DNA of 64,000 bases from Bacillota bacterium (GTDB lineage Bacteria > Bacillota > Clostridia > Lachnospirales > Lachnospiraceae). The translations under genes and the position numbers were made by a program. Below the pieces are notes generated by a model that was not told the origin of the DNA, ran no database searches, and saw nothing but the letters and a program-made list of their open reading frames with translations. The stretch is from the NCBI GenBank assembly GCA_023412855.1, contig JAEZRJ010000086.1, positions 1-64,000 on the forward strand. Reading direction: 5' to 3'. The stretch's first letter is position 1. Each line of letters begins with the position of its first letter. Shown in pieces: positions 9,816 to 19,638 of the stretch.

Positions 9816-9851
9816 CAAATAAGTATAAAAGTATATTATTGTTCAGCTAAA

Positions 9852-9883
9852 AAGAGGGGCGGCCAAAAGGCCGCCCCCTTTCC
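9852..9883. terminator. Bidirectional terminator
   Basis: A 9-bp G+C-rich perfect stem GGGGCGGCC-AAAA-GGCCGCCCC is flanked by A's on one side and T's on the other. It lies between the convergent ABC permease and chemoreceptor genes, so it can serve both. Confidence 0.85.
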
Positions 9884-9890
9884 CCATCCT

Positions 9891-11939
9891 CTATAACTTA
9901 AACTTATTTACCACATCATAGAGCTGCTTAGACATCTCACTCTGTTCCTTGGACATATCTCCTACTTCATTTACTGTCTTTTCCATAACAAGGATGGATT
10001 CGATAATCCTGCTGCTGTTATCAGAAGTATTTTGGGTGGAGTAAGCTATGCTTTGCACCGCCTGGCTCACTTCGTTTATAATATGTTCTATTCCTTTGGA
10101 CATCTCCGATATTTTTTCTGAGAAGTCCTTGATCGTCTCCGCATCCGATTCATACTGTATTGCCGTATGGACGAATGCCTTATAGTCCGGAGATACCGTT
10201 TGCGTAATGAATCCAAGGAGTTCCTTTGCCGTTTGTATCAATAACTCAAATGCATCCTCAATTTTTCCGGTGGTTTCCTTGATCTCATTGACTGCGGAAG
10301 CCGTCTGCCCTGCAAGCTTGCCGATTTCTCCTGCTACAACCGCGAATCCTCTTCCCTGTTCTCCGGCCCGCGCTGCTTCTATGGAGGCATTAAGGGATAA
10401 TAAGTTAATCTGATCGGCAATTTCCGAAATTACATCGGCAAGTAAGCTCACAGATTCCACAATCTTCGCATTATCCATACTTTGTGCGAGCTCATTTTCA
10501 TAAACTTTCGTCAAATCAGCCGCTTTTTCATATGAATTTCTGCTGCTCGCTTTGACCTCGGCCGCACGCTTACCAATTTCAGCAGCCAGTTCATTGCTTC
10601 TTCCAGTCTCCTCAAGCAGTACATTTGCGGAAGAATTTACTTCCTCTACCGATGCATTCACCTCTTGTGTAGCGGCACTGGATGACATCATATCTTCATT
10701 AACCGTATTCATAATACCGGCTATATTCTTAAATTGCACCGTGAGCTCACCGGCCGCCTGTGTCAAGTTACCGCTGGATTCATTAAGTGTTTCGGAATTC
10801 TCAGCAATGTGCTTAATAATTGATCTGTTATTTACAAACATATTATTTAAGGAATCGCTCATTTGCTTCAGTTCATCTTTTCCCTTTAATTTCAGTCCCT
10901 CCGAACTAAGATCACCTTCTGATAGAATTCCCGTAAAACGGTTTACTTTCTTTAAGTTAGAGCTTACCCTTCCGACCATATATAAAACAACGGCAAAGCA
11001 TAGAATAATAGATGCTATGCTGATTCCTGCCATCTGTATAGTCAGCGCCTGAACCGGTGCATTCAGCTTACTCTCAGGAATTTGAATGACCAGTATCCAA
11101 TTCAATTCGGGTAACGTCTTAAAATATACCCGATAGGTTTCATTGCCGTCGGTATAAGAACCGCTTCCTTCTTTTTGCTGCAAAATCTGGCTGCCCAGTT
11201 GTGCAAGAGACGCATTTTCTTCCTCCTGGATTTTCTGCTTCATGATCTTCTCACTGTCAAGGCAGGAAAGATAACTTCCGTCCGCTCCGAGCAAGAGGGC
11301 CTTTCCCCCTTCTCCTACCTGAATACCGTTTACCAGATTTTGAATCGTCGTAAGCTCAATATCTACCGTAACCGCTCCGATAAAGCTGCCGCCCTGGCCG
11401 AATATCGGTACGGTACATGAAGACATGGTAACTCCTAATGTTTCATCATAATAAGGTTCCGTAAATACAGGATTTCCTTGTGATTTTACTGCGTTCTGAT
11501 ACCACTCATAACTGAAATAATCATACTCCGCATTGCTGTAATCATAAGTTACCGCAGGCTGTTCTCCATCCTTATAAATATAAGGGCCGACATACTTTTC
11601 CGCTTTGTCAAATTGATACGGCTCAAACCAAATTCCGCTTCCCATAGCCAGATCATTGGTATATATGATCTCTCCCAAGACCTTTTCATATTCTTTCAGC
11701 GTCGTAGTTCCATATGTATTGGATACCGTTAAAGAAATCATATTTGCCATCATTTCTATTTCTCTTATTTCCCTGGAAATATTCGTAATTTCTCCGTTTA
11801 ATTCAGATGACATCAAATTGCCTGTCTGCTCTAAAATACTTTTTTTACTCGTATTCACACTGTTAAAAGTAAGAAAAATCATTGATAAAATAATAATCGG
11901 TAAAATAGTAATCAACATTTTCGTCTTAATCGATTTCAT
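9891..11939 (-). CDS. Methyl-accepting chemotaxis protein (dCache sensor)
   Basis: This 682-residue transmembrane chemoreceptor has membrane segment 1 at about residues 8-28. A periplasmic-type double Cache sensor follows; its signature segment ([20 protein letters not shown]) is typical for amino acids or related ligands. Membrane segment 2 is at about 300-322, then a HAMP linker and the long cytoplasmic signalling coiled coil with the hairpin tip [20 protein letters not shown]. The gene is single, with no chemotaxis genes beside it, and ends at a shared bidirectional terminator. Length and domain order are complete. Confidence 0.92.
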   Translation of the reverse strand: MKSIKTKMLITILPIIILSMIFLTFNSVNTSKKSILEQTGNLMSSELNGEITNISREIREIEMMANMISLTVSNTYGTTTLKEYEKVLGEIIYTNDLAMGSGIWFEPYQFDKAEKYVGPYIYKDGEQPAVTYDYSNAEYDYFSYEWYQNAVKSQGNPVFTEPYYDETLGVTMSSCTVPIFGQGGSFIGAVTVDIELTTIQNLVNGIQVGEGGKALLLGADGSYLSCLDSEKIMKQKIQEEENASLAQLGSQILQQKEGSGSYTDGNETYRVYFKTLPELNWILVIQIPESKLNAPVQALTIQMAGISIASIILCFAVVLYMVGRVSSNLKKVNRFTGILSEGDLSSEGLKLKGKDELKQMSDSLNNMFVNNRSIIKHIAENSETLNESSGNLTQAAGELTVQFKNIAGIMNTVNEDMMSSSAATQEVNASVEEVNSSANVLLEETGRSNELAAEIGKRAAEVKASSRNSYEKAADLTKVYENELAQSMDNAKIVESVSLLADVISEIADQINLLSLNASIEAARAGEQGRGFAVVAGEIGKLAGQTASAVNEIKETTGKIEDAFELLIQTAKELLGFITQTVSPDYKAFVHTAIQYESDAETIKDFSEKISEMSKGIEHIINEVSQAVQSIAYSTQNTSDNSSRIIESILVMEKTVNEVGDMSKEQSEMSKQLYDVVNKFKL

Positions 11940-12235
11940 CTTTCGTCCTCCTCATAAAAAATAATTCAACTATTTTTACTTTTTTATTTTATCATATAAT
12001 TTTCGTGTTGTTTTAACTTTTTTGAATATTTAGCTATCTTTTACATATACTATTAATTTGTAAAACAAAAGTGTGCTTGCACGCTCTGGCCGTCATACAC
12101 TTCAGTAGCACAGCTTATGTTCCGCGCGTAGCTGCGCATCTATTATTTCTGCTATAGGAGAACTTTCCTACTTTACACAAAAAATAGGCCGCTGTTCCAT
12201 AGGTTACGCACCTATTTCCCAACGACCCTTTAAGG
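11940..12235. other. Intergenic stretch with small inverted repeats
   Basis: No coding frame. A near-perfect inverted repeat AGTGTGC-TT-GCACGCT lies near 12069-12084, and GCGCGTAGCTGCGC lies near 12124. Downstream of the lysozyme stop on the minus strand there is a weak hairpin (AAATAGGTGCGTAACCTAT) before a T-rich stretch. It may act as that gene's terminator. Confidence 0.3.
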
Positions 12236-14017
12236 CTACTGTACCGGTGTCAGATAACTGCTCACCGCATATACTGTCTGTCCGTTATAGTCGAGTCTCG
12301 ACCACCCCGTATTCGGATTAATTCCCGTTCTGGTCACCACATCTCCATTTCTTATGGTTGCCACTACCGTACCTTCGTTCGCCGTACTCGGTTCCGTACG
12401 GAGATTACATTCAATTTTAGGTGTTACCTGTTCATTGACATCCGTATAAACCGAAGTATCGGGAGATGTCTGCACATATCCAAGGTCGGCGGTGAGATAA
12501 CTGCTGATGGCATATAAGGTCTGTCCGTTATAATCCACCTGTGACCAGCCATTGCTTCCGACTCCGGTACGTGTCACAGTCTCACCGTTATGAAGCACCG
12601 CAACTATCGTATCATCGCTCGCCGAGCTTGCCGCACTTCTTAAGTTCGTAACCTTTTTTGCCGTTACCGTCTCGTTTACCGGCTGATAAATGGATGCGGG
12701 CTGTACGGCGGAAGCCGGAGCCTCATAGTCCAGTTCAGTCGTAAGATAGTTGCTTACCGCATATACCTTCTGTCCGTTATACTCGAGTCTCGACCAGCCG
12801 CTTGAGGATATGCCTGTTCTCGTCGCGGTTTCTTTATTTTTTAATTTCCCTACGATCGTATCTCCGCTGGCCGTACTCGGTACCGAACGAAGATTTATCT
12901 CTATTTTCGCGGTTACCTGCTCATTTACTTCCGCCATATTAAGCAGTGCCTCCGGGTCGGCTTCTGCCACCTCATAGGGAGTATCATCCACCGCCTCCGC
13001 AGACTGACTGTAACTGAAATAAGCCACATTCATGTCCACGCCTTTGGGAACACCGGGCACAGTGCCCTGGCTTGTATACTGCCACATGGCATGCGTGCCG
13101 CTGTAACTGGAGGATGCCGTCTGAGGATAAGGAGCATCCGGATATTGAGATACCCATATCTTATATCGGCTCGTAAGCCTGTCCGTATCCCATAACATAT
13201 TTCCCTGCATTTCATTTTTTGCCGCATAGAACATCGGGACATAACCTTTGTTCTGCACATAATCCAAAAAGGCGATAGCACAATCGCTCCGCGCGCTTTT
13301 ATCCAATCCGTACTGCCTGCTTTCCGAAGATTGAAAGCCTTCACAGTTATAAACCACGGGATAAGTGATTGGGTATTGAGCGATGAAACCCGTTACCCAT
13401 GCCGCTTCTTCCTTCGCTTCTTCCTCCGTTACCGCCGTGGAAAAGAAGTAAACACCCAACTGGAGTCCCGCTTCCTTCGCCTGCTGCATATTGTATTTCG
13501 CTAATGGGTCTTCCATGATGATTCCCGTCTTCTGAGTGCGGTAGCCTACACGGATAATGGCAAATTCCACGCCGGAATCCGCTACCTGCTGCCAGTCTAT
13601 AGTTCCCTGCCACTTAGCAACGTCGATTCCATAGGAAACCTCTCCCGTTTCATTGGCCCCTTTAATCACCGCACTTATATCCGACGCTGCTCCTGCCCCG
13701 TCTTCATTCATGCTCTCCGCTTCCTGAGGGTCCTCTTCGTCGTCCATCTCCGCAACATCTGCAGCTACATGAATATCTTCTGTCTCAGCTGCGGTTTCCC
13801 CTTCCGAATCTGTCAAGGGTTCCTCTTCTGCCGGCTTCTGGCTTTCCTCAAGTACCTGAACGGCGGCGACCTCCGTGTCCTTCTTCTCTCCGAAAAATAC
13901 GGATTTTACCAAGATAACAATAAGTACCAGGACAAGAAGAATAGCGGCTCCCGCTCCTGCCACTACCGCTATATGCTTCTTATTGTACCTCACACGTTTT
14001 TTTCTATATTCACTCAT
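12236..14017 (-). CDS. GH25 lysozyme-like protein with three SH3 repeats
   Basis: The start is placed at 14017 (MSEYRKKRVR) after an AGGAAAGG site; longer starts have no support. This gives 593 residues. A basic cytoplasmic tail and one membrane anchor come first (VVAGAGAAILLVLVLIVIL), then an acidic low-complexity linker. A GH25 muramidase domain follows (YGIDVAKWQGTIDW, FAIIRVGYRT, LGVYFFSTAV, IWVSQYPDAPYP, AMWQYTSQG). Three similar bacterial SH3 repeats of about 70 residues end the protein, each with NLR...GWSRLDYNGQ-type sequence. The family acid motif DxE appears as N-C-E (PVVYNCEGF), so one catalytic aspartate is replaced by asparagine. It probably binds and may cleave peptidoglycan at the cell surface. 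Confidence 0.85.
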   Translation of the reverse strand: MSEYRKKRVRYNKKHIAVVAGAGAAILLVLVLIVILVKSVFFGEKKDTEVAAVQVLEESQKPAEEEPLTDSEGETAAETEDIHVAADVAEMDDEEDPQEAESMNEDGAGAASDISAVIKGANETGEVSYGIDVAKWQGTIDWQQVADSGVEFAIIRVGYRTQKTGIIMEDPLAKYNMQQAKEAGLQLGVYFFSTAVTEEEAKEEAAWVTGFIAQYPITYPVVYNCEGFQSSESRQYGLDKSARSDCAIAFLDYVQNKGYVPMFYAAKNEMQGNMLWDTDRLTSRYKIWVSQYPDAPYPQTASSSYSGTHAMWQYTSQGTVPGVPKGVDMNVAYFSYSQSAEAVDDTPYEVAEADPEALLNMAEVNEQVTAKIEINLRSVPSTASGDTIVGKLKNKETATRTGISSSGWSRLEYNGQKVYAVSNYLTTELDYEAPASAVQPASIYQPVNETVTAKKVTNLRSAASSASDDTIVAVLHNGETVTRTGVGSNGWSQVDYNGQTLYAISSYLTADLGYVQTSPDTSVYTDVNEQVTPKIECNLRTEPSTANEGTVVATIRNGDVVTRTGINPNTGWSRLDYNGQTVYAVSSYLTPVQ

Positions 14018-14161
14018 TAAAATTCCATGCCTTTCCTGCTGTCTGCAAATATAAGACCTTAGTCCGGTATCCGCAGCTGTAAGCAACGAGCAACACTCTT
14101 TACAAATTACTTTTATTCTTAAATCATGAACAGTCCGCAATCCAGACTTTTCTTAAATTTA

Positions 14162-14189
14162 ATAAAGAAACACCCGCCAGGCGAGTGTT
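14162..14189 (-). terminator. Terminator after thioredoxin
   Basis: On the minus strand an 8-bp stem AACACTCG/CGGGTGTT (one G-T pair) with a five-base loop is followed by TCTTTATT. It starts 23 bases after the thioredoxin stop. Confidence 0.6.
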
Positions 14190-14211
14190 CTTAATCTTCT
14201 AAAAACTTCAA

Positions 14212-14535
14212 TTACTTCGTCAGCGCCTCTTGCAGCTTATTCTCCAAATCCGCCTTAGATACTCCTCCAACGGTTACGCTCACCGCTTCTCCCCCTTTAA
14301 ATACGATAAACGTAGGTATGGACATCACACGATATTTCTGTGCTACCTCCATCTCCTCATCTATATTACACTTACCTACCTTTACCTTTCCTTCCAGTTC
14401 TCCGGCAAGTTCCTCTACCACGGGAGCCATCATCTTACAAGGTCCGCACCAGTCTGCAAAAAAATCTACCAATACCGGAACATCCGATTTCAGCACCTCT
14501 TCTTCGAAATTAGCCGTTGTAAATTTGTATTCCAT
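14212..14535 (-). CDS. trxA: Thioredoxin
   Basis: This 107-residue single-domain thioredoxin has the canonical active site WCGPCKM at residues 28-34 and the cis-proline segment SIPTFIVF near residue 75. It is a cytoplasmic disulfide reductant. AAAGAGAGG precedes the start. It lies 16 bases after trmB on the same strand and is followed by its own terminator, so the two genes probably form a short operon. Confidence 0.95.
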   Translation of the reverse strand: MEYKFTTANFEEEVLKSDVPVLVDFFADWCGPCKMMAPVVEELAGELEGKVKVGKCNIDEEMEVAQKYRVMSIPTFIVFKGGEAVSVTVGGVSKADLENKLQEALTK

Positions 14536-14551
14536 ATTGAAACCTCTCTTT

Positions 14552-15193
14552 CTACCTCACAATAATATATTTATAAATAGGATTACCTAAAGAAGAAAAT
14601 TTATCTTCATATTCGGTCATTATATTTCCCCGCATCATCTCCTCGTCCCGGTGCAGGTCATGGGTCACCTTCTCAGCTCTCCAGCCGGCATCTTCTAACT
14701 CATCCAAAGCAAAGAGAAACAAATCCTTATTATCCGTCTTGAATTCCAGCTGTCCTTCTTTCGTCAGTATCTTATCGTAGCGGGCAAGGAATTCCCCGGA
14801 CGGCAGACGCCGCTTGGCATGTCTGTCCTTAGGCCACGGATCGGAAAAATTGAGATAAATCCTCTCCACCTCTTCTTCTGCGAAGACCTCCGTAATGGTC
14901 TCAGCATCCATCCGTACAAAACGGACATTGGGCAGAGCTTCCTGCTGTTCCATCTTCTGTATTGCCCGCAGCAAAACGCTGGAGTATTTCTCAATCCCGA
15001 TATAATTAATATCCGGATGTGCCTTTGCCATATCCATAATAAAACGGCCTTTTCCCATTCCTATTTCAATGTGTATGGGCCGGCTGTTACCAAAAACATT
15101 CTGCCAGTTTCCCTTTTGCTTCTCCGGTTCGCTAACGGCGAATTCGCTTTCGCCGATGATTTCCCTCGAACCTGATATGTTCCGTAAACGCAT
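14552..15193 (-). CDS. trmB: tRNA (guanine-N7-)-methyltransferase
   Basis: This 213-residue TrmB family enzyme makes m7G46 in tRNA from SAM. Visible motifs are IHIEIGMGKGRFIMDMA (SAM loop), NYIGIEKYSSVLLRA, the family hallmark LNFSDPWPKDRHAKRR, and ELEFKTDN-type sequence near the C-terminus (QLEFKTDNKDLF). Full length. A GGAG site precedes the ATG. It is upstream of and probably co-transcribed with trxA. Confidence 0.95.
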   Translation of the reverse strand: MRLRNISGSREIIGESEFAVSEPEKQKGNWQNVFGNSRPIHIEIGMGKGRFIMDMAKAHPDINYIGIEKYSSVLLRAIQKMEQQEALPNVRFVRMDAETITEVFAEEEVERIYLNFSDPWPKDRHAKRRLPSGEFLARYDKILTKEGQLEFKTDNKDLFLFALDELEDAGWRAEKVTHDLHRDEEMMRGNIMTEYEDKFSSLGNPIYKYIIVR

Positions 15194-15375
15194 AAAGCCG
15201 CTCCTTAATTTTCTTATGCTTCATTTTACACCACAAAGCGATAAATGAAAAGCCCCAACCGAACGCGATAATTTATTTAATAAATAATAATTTTTTTTGT
15301 AATTATCTTTGGTTTTTAATTAAAATAGTGTATTATTAAAGACAACGTTTAAATTTTGAATAGGAGTGTCAGTTT

Positions 15376-16890
15376 ATGTCTTTTAATCACACCGGGCGCA
15401 AAAAGAAGCCCTTTCGTTTTTATAAATTAAAGAAAAACCTCTGTCTTTTTACTCTGTCAGCCGCCATACTCTCCTCCGCCTTTGTAACGGATACCGCATA
15501 TGTACAAGCCGTCAGTCTGGACGCACTTACACAAGCCATGGAGGATAGAAAGACCCTTCCCATCCAATCCAACGAAACAGAGAACTGGCCCACAGGTCCC
15601 CAAATCGGTGCCGAATCGGCCATTGTCATAGAAGCCAATACAGGAGCAATTTTATACAGCAAGAATATCCATGAGCAGCTATATCCCGCAAGCACCACTA
15701 AGATCCTTACATGCCTGATCGCAGCGGAGAATTCCTCCCTGGATGAAATGGTCACCTTCTCTCACAACGCCGTTTTCTCCATTCCCAGAGGAAGCTCGAA
15801 TATGGGTATGGATGAGGGGCAGTCTATTTCTATGGAGGAATGTTTATACGGAATCCTTATCGGTTCCGCCAATGAAGTGGCCAACGCGGTAGCGGAGCAC
15901 ATTGGCGGCAGCATAGAAGGCTTTGCAGAAATGATGAACGAAAAGGCCAAGGAGCTGGGCTGTACCGATTCCCATTTCGTCAATGCCAACGGTCTGCACG
16001 ATGATGACCACTACACCTCTGCCTATGACCTTGCCACCATCGCCCGGGCTTTTTATAAGAACGAACTTCTGGCAAAAATATCGGGTATGCCTTCTTATCA
16101 TTTCGAGCCTACCGCTACACAGCCGGATGATTTCATTCTTCGCACGCATCACAAGATTGTGAATAACGAATATCCCTGCGAAGGCATTATCGGCGGCAAG
16201 ACCGGCTACACGGACAATGCCAGACAGACACTGGTAAGCTGCGCGGAGCGAAACGGTATGAAGCTCATCTGCGTCATTATGAAGGAAGAATCTCCTCATC
16301 AGTTTACGGACACAGTGGATTTGTTTCAGTACGGATTCAACAATTTTGAAATCGTCAACGTATCGGAAAACGAAAAAAACTATAATATAGATAATGCCGA
16401 CTTTTTTCAGACAGACAACGACATCTTCGGCAGTTCCAAGCCGGTCCTGTCCCTGAACAAAGACAGCTACCTCGTGCTCCCAAAGACTGCAGTCTTCCAG
16501 GATACACAGTCCTCTATCTCCTATAATGTGGATGATGACAGCCAGATTGCGAAGATCGATTACACCTATAACGGTGTATATGTAGGAAGCGCAACCGTAG
16601 ATATCGCTCTCAATACCGAATCCTCCTACGATTTCGACACCTCCATAGAAGGCACCGCTTACGACGCGCCGGAAGAACAGAACGAGGAGCCTCAGGAGAA
16701 TGTCATATTCGTCAATGTGAAAAGAGTCCTTTCTTTTATTCTTATCGTAGCAGGTATACTGATTCTTCTATTTGTAGTGAAGTCCGTCATACAGAATTAC
16801 AGCTTCGCCAAAAGGCGCAGAAACCGTCTGCGGAGAAAAAGCAGACGGAAAGATAGAATGCGTTCCCAGTACAAAGATTTTGATTTTTAG
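15376..16890 (+). CDS. D-alanyl-D-alanine carboxypeptidase (DacA/DacF type)
   Basis: This 504-residue penicillin-binding protein of the S11 peptidase family trims the terminal D-Ala from peptidoglycan stem peptides. An N-terminal signal sequence ends near residue 35. The active-site triad motifs are STTK (in PASTTKILT), SAN (in GSANEVANAV) and KTG (in GGKTGYT). A beta-rich C-terminal domain follows. A final membrane helix (about 445-465) and a very basic tail differ from the amphipathic anchor of classical DacA. GGAGTG precedes the start. It is monocistronic, closed by a large shared terminator. Confidence 0.92.
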   Translation: MSFNHTGRKKKPFRFYKLKKNLCLFTLSAAILSSAFVTDTAYVQAVSLDALTQAMEDRKTLPIQSNETENWPTGPQIGAESAIVIEANTGAILYSKNIHEQLYPASTTKILTCLIAAENSSLDEMVTFSHNAVFSIPRGSSNMGMDEGQSISMEECLYGILIGSANEVANAVAEHIGGSIEGFAEMMNEKAKELGCTDSHFVNANGLHDDDHYTSAYDLATIARAFYKNELLAKISGMPSYHFEPTATQPDDFILRTHHKIVNNEYPCEGIIGGKTGYTDNARQTLVSCAERNGMKLICVIMKEESPHQFTDTVDLFQYGFNNFEIVNVSENEKNYNIDNADFFQTDNDIFGSSKPVLSLNKDSYLVLPKTAVFQDTQSSISYNVDDDSQIAKIDYTYNGVYVGSATVDIALNTESSYDFDTSIEGTAYDAPEEQNEEPQENVIFVNVKRVLSFILIVAGILILLFVVKSVIQNYSFAKRRRNRLRRKSRRKDRMRSQYKDFDF

Positions 16891-16910
16891 ATTGAATCGA
16901 AAGATAAATT

Positions 16911-16975
16911 GAGGGCATCCCCCAAGCCATAAATGTGTTTCGCCATTTTATGACTTTGGGGATGCCCTCTTATTC
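16911..16975. terminator. Long bidirectional hairpin terminator
   Basis: A large inverted repeat with 12-bp outer arms, GAGGGCATCCCC and GGGGATGCCCTC, continues into a second paired block (CATAA/TTATG-like). It lies between the convergent carboxypeptidase and exonuclease genes and is followed by T-rich sequence on the plus side. Confidence 0.85.
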
Positions 16976-16976
16976 T

Positions 16977-17927
16977 TTACCTGCCGTACTTATTTCTTTC
17001 TTTTCTCTGCTGTCTCGCTCGTCCCTGCCTCTCCTTGATTTCGAGCATGTCCTCTTCCGATATGAATTTCGTTGTCTTTATGGCGTACACCTTATCGTTC
17101 TCCGATTTCTTGATGCGCACCTTGGCTTTCATGAAACCGTGGTTATTACAATAGCCTACGCTGTAATAATGCTTTCCGTTAGGAGTAAACCATTTGATTT
17201 TACGCTTGATATTCTTTCGGCAAAGATAACACTTCGTACTCATGATTTCCCGGTCATCCAGCACATCCTGCTTGCTGTCGAATTCTCTGGAAATGTACTT
17301 CGTATAATTATCGAACACAGCATATACTTCTTCTTTTTTACTTCTCGGCGCCACAAAAACGTCAAAGGAAACATTGCCCAGCAGTTCTTTGTCGATATGG
17401 GCCAGTATTTTGGCAGTATAATATGCATCGCTGAAGGCTCTGTGGAAGGGAATATCCTTTCTTATATTCAGAAAATCGATAGCATACTCCAAAGTTCTTC
17501 TGGACTTCTTGTCCTCGAAGCAGATGCTGAACAGCTTCTGCACATCGTAAAATTTCAACGGCCTGTCCGAAAGCAGCGACATATGGTAATGGCGCATGTT
17601 CCTCTGAAGCTCCGTTAAATCCAAAGGTCCCCACGTACAGAACATGTAATCTGTTCCGCACCATGTGAGAAAGTCTTGTACTACTTCGTTAAAGAAGCTC
17701 TCGTTATCCAACTCTTCCATCTGTAAATGTATCAATTTCCTCGTAATATGGTGCATTTCATGGTAAATCTGAGGCTTTATCAACCGGTTGAACTCCCCGG
17801 TAATTTCAAAATTGTCATTCAGCTTCAAAGCACCGATTTCTATAATTTCAAAAGGGACAGTTTTTACTTCATCATCTTTTCCGGTATTGCTTTGATTCCA
17901 TTCTAAATCAAACACTATATAATTCAT
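16977..17927 (-). CDS. DEDDh 3'-5' exonuclease family protein (KapD-like)
   Basis: This 316-residue protein has an RNase T/DnaQ-type exonuclease domain in residues 1-180. Exo I is in IVFDLEWNQ (D and E ligands), Exo II lies around TWGPLDLTELQRNM, and Exo III is HRAFSDAYYTAKI (H and D). After it a segment has a C-x2-C pair (CYLCRKN) and a later cysteine (GYCNNHG), suggesting a small zinc ribbon. The C-terminus is strongly basic, as expected for nucleic-acid binding. Such proteins are assigned to RNA or DNA 3' trimming; the exact substrate is unknown. Confidence 0.82.
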   Translation of the reverse strand: MNYIVFDLEWNQSNTGKDDEVKTVPFEIIEIGALKLNDNFEITGEFNRLIKPQIYHEMHHITRKLIHLQMEELDNESFFNEVVQDFLTWCGTDYMFCTWGPLDLTELQRNMRHYHMSLLSDRPLKFYDVQKLFSICFEDKKSRRTLEYAIDFLNIRKDIPFHRAFSDAYYTAKILAHIDKELLGNVSFDVFVAPRSKKEEVYAVFDNYTKYISREFDSKQDVLDDREIMSTKCYLCRKNIKRKIKWFTPNGKHYYSVGYCNNHGFMKAKVRIKKSENDKVYAIKTTKFISEEDMLEIKERQGRARQQRKERNKYGR

Positions 17928-18105
17928 GTCAAATACCTTTTCCTTTGCAAAACAGTCCTATCCTAGATGTCTATTTCTTTTATTTTGAATACTTTTAATA
18001 TAAATGTCAAGAAATATACCTTCATATTAATTAAATTACAGGCTCCCGTCCACAGGCAATAAAGTGAGCGGAAGCCGGCAGGACGTTTTTGTCGGTTTTA
18101 TGGAT

Positions 18106-18927
18106 CTATTTCCATACTTCATCTATTATATGAATAAATATCCGGTTAAATTTATCCAATTCATCATACATAATTCCGTGACCGCTGTTTTCAAGAGTGT
18201 ACAACCTGGAACCACGAATAGCCCTATGCTGAATTCTCGCAAGATCGCTTGATACAACAACATCTTTTGCGCCATGTATAATTGCCGTAGGTACACACAC
18301 TGTCGCCAGATCTTTTCTTCCGTCCTCATCCCGAAGGGAAATAAGTGCTTTCAAAGTACCGATCCCCGATGCAGAAAGTGCAATATCTTCAAACCAATTC
18401 TTAGCTGCTTCACTTTGAGGAGACGCAAATAACTGGTTATGCGCAAATTCATAAGCAAGCTTCGGTCTATCGCTACGTACCTGCTCAATCAATCCATCTA
18501 CATAACTTCTCGTAAGCCCATAGGGATAACCGGTGCGCTGCGTCCATGAAGGAGCCGCTGCCGCTAACAGAACCAACTGCTTTACTCCGTATCCCTGATA
18601 TATGTTCATGTACCGGAGTGCAATCGCCCCACCCATGGAAAATCCCACTAAAACAATATCTGTAAGGCGCAGCGTCGTAATAATTCCATAAATATCGGCT
18701 GCCATCCGGTCATAAGAATAACCGCAGGCCGATGCATCGGAGCTGCCGAAGCCTCTTAAATCGAGCGCCACTACCCGATAACCGCAGGCAATTAATTTTT
18801 CTATCTGATATTCATAGATTTTATGGGAAAGCGGCCAGCCGTGAATAAGAAAAACCGTATGGGTACCGCCACAATCATAATTATACACTGCTATTTTTAC
18901 ATTATCTGAGGAAGTAATATAGAACAT
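18106..18927 (-). CDS. Alpha/beta hydrolase
   Basis: This 273-residue alpha/beta-hydrolase fold protein has the oxyanion segment VFLIHGWPLS, the nucleophile elbow GFSMGG with its serine, a late aspartate in IHGAKDVVV and the catalytic histidine in NSGHGIMYDE. The sequence resembles cofactor-free haloperoxidase/arylesterase-type esterases. No signal peptide, so it is cytoplasmic. It stands alone in the minus-strand series. Substrate cannot be told from sequence. Confidence 0.85.
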   Translation of the reverse strand: MFYITSSDNVKIAVYNYDCGGTHTVFLIHGWPLSHKIYEYQIEKLIACGYRVVALDLRGFGSSDASACGYSYDRMAADIYGIITTLRLTDIVLVGFSMGGAIALRYMNIYQGYGVKQLVLLAAAAPSWTQRTGYPYGLTRSYVDGLIEQVRSDRPKLAYEFAHNQLFASPQSEAAKNWFEDIALSASGIGTLKALISLRDEDGRKDLATVCVPTAIIHGAKDVVVSSDLARIQHRAIRGSRLYTLENSGHGIMYDELDKFNRIFIHIIDEVWK

Positions 18928-19008
18928 AACGATATCCTTAATAATAAAGTTATTTTATTATATGTACTTTTCCCCGCTTTGTTATGAAATAAGCGCTTCC
19001 AAAAAATA

Positions 19009-19605
19009 CTAATTTATCCTATGATTATTATCATTCATATATACAATTTCTCCACCCATAAATTTCGCTTCCTTTTCATCATGGGTCACCAATATGACCG
19101 TCTTACCCATACTTTTCTCCAGAGTGTAATTCATGACCTCGTTTTTTTTATGCTCATCCAGCCCTTTAAAAGGCTCGTCCAGAATCAGAATATCGTAAGG
19201 AGATAACAAAGCCCGTACCAAAGCGGTTCTTCTGCGCATACCGCCGGACAACTCTCTGACAGGCTGCCTTTCACTTCCCTCAAGGCCTACCCTCTGCAGC
19301 TCCTCCTCGATTTGCCGCCCGGTTATCCTGCTGTCGCACACGAGACGGATATTCGCAACCGCATTCAGATTCTCGCAAAGCCTGTCCTCTTGAAATACCA
19401 TTCCAATCCTGCTGCCTTCCATCCCTGTAATGATTCCTTCATCCGCTTTCTCAAGCCCTGCAAGAATCTTAAGAAGCGTAGTCTTCCCTGCACCGGAAGG
19501 TGCCATAATAGAAGTAACTGCTCCCTCCTTTATTCTGATGGAGAAGTTACGAAGTACCTCTTTTTCCCCGTATTTTTTTGACAAATTAATGATATCCATA
19601 TCCAT
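19009..19605 (-). CDS. ABC importer ATP-binding protein (TauB/SsuB-like)
   Basis: This 198-residue ATPase is short for the family. It has Walker A APSGAGKTT, Q-loop VFQEDRL, signature LSGGMRRR, Walker B ILILDEPFKGLD and switch ILVTHD. It is the last gene of a three-gene minus-strand operon with a TauC/SsuC-like permease and a TauA/SsuA-like binding protein. Such systems import sulfonates, nitrate, thiamine precursors or similar small molecules. No regulatory RNA is visible upstream to narrow the substrate. Confidence 0.88.
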   Translation of the reverse strand: MDMDIINLSKKYGEKEVLRNFSIRIKEGAVTSIMAPSGAGKTTLLKILAGLEKADEGIITGMEGSRIGMVFQEDRLCENLNAVANIRLVCDSRITGRQIEEELQRVGLEGSERQPVRELSGGMRRRTALVRALLSPYDILILDEPFKGLDEHKKNEVMNYTLEKSMGKTVILVTHDEKEAKFMGGEIVYMNDNNHRIN

Positions 19606-19638
19606 TTCTTACGGTTCTCCTTGTTTTTTTCCGGGTTT

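Noticed and set aside
17928..18105. Hairpin between the exonuclease and hydrolase genes as terminator
   Set aside because: Stem is only 8 bp with a loop of about 20 bases and no T run follows.
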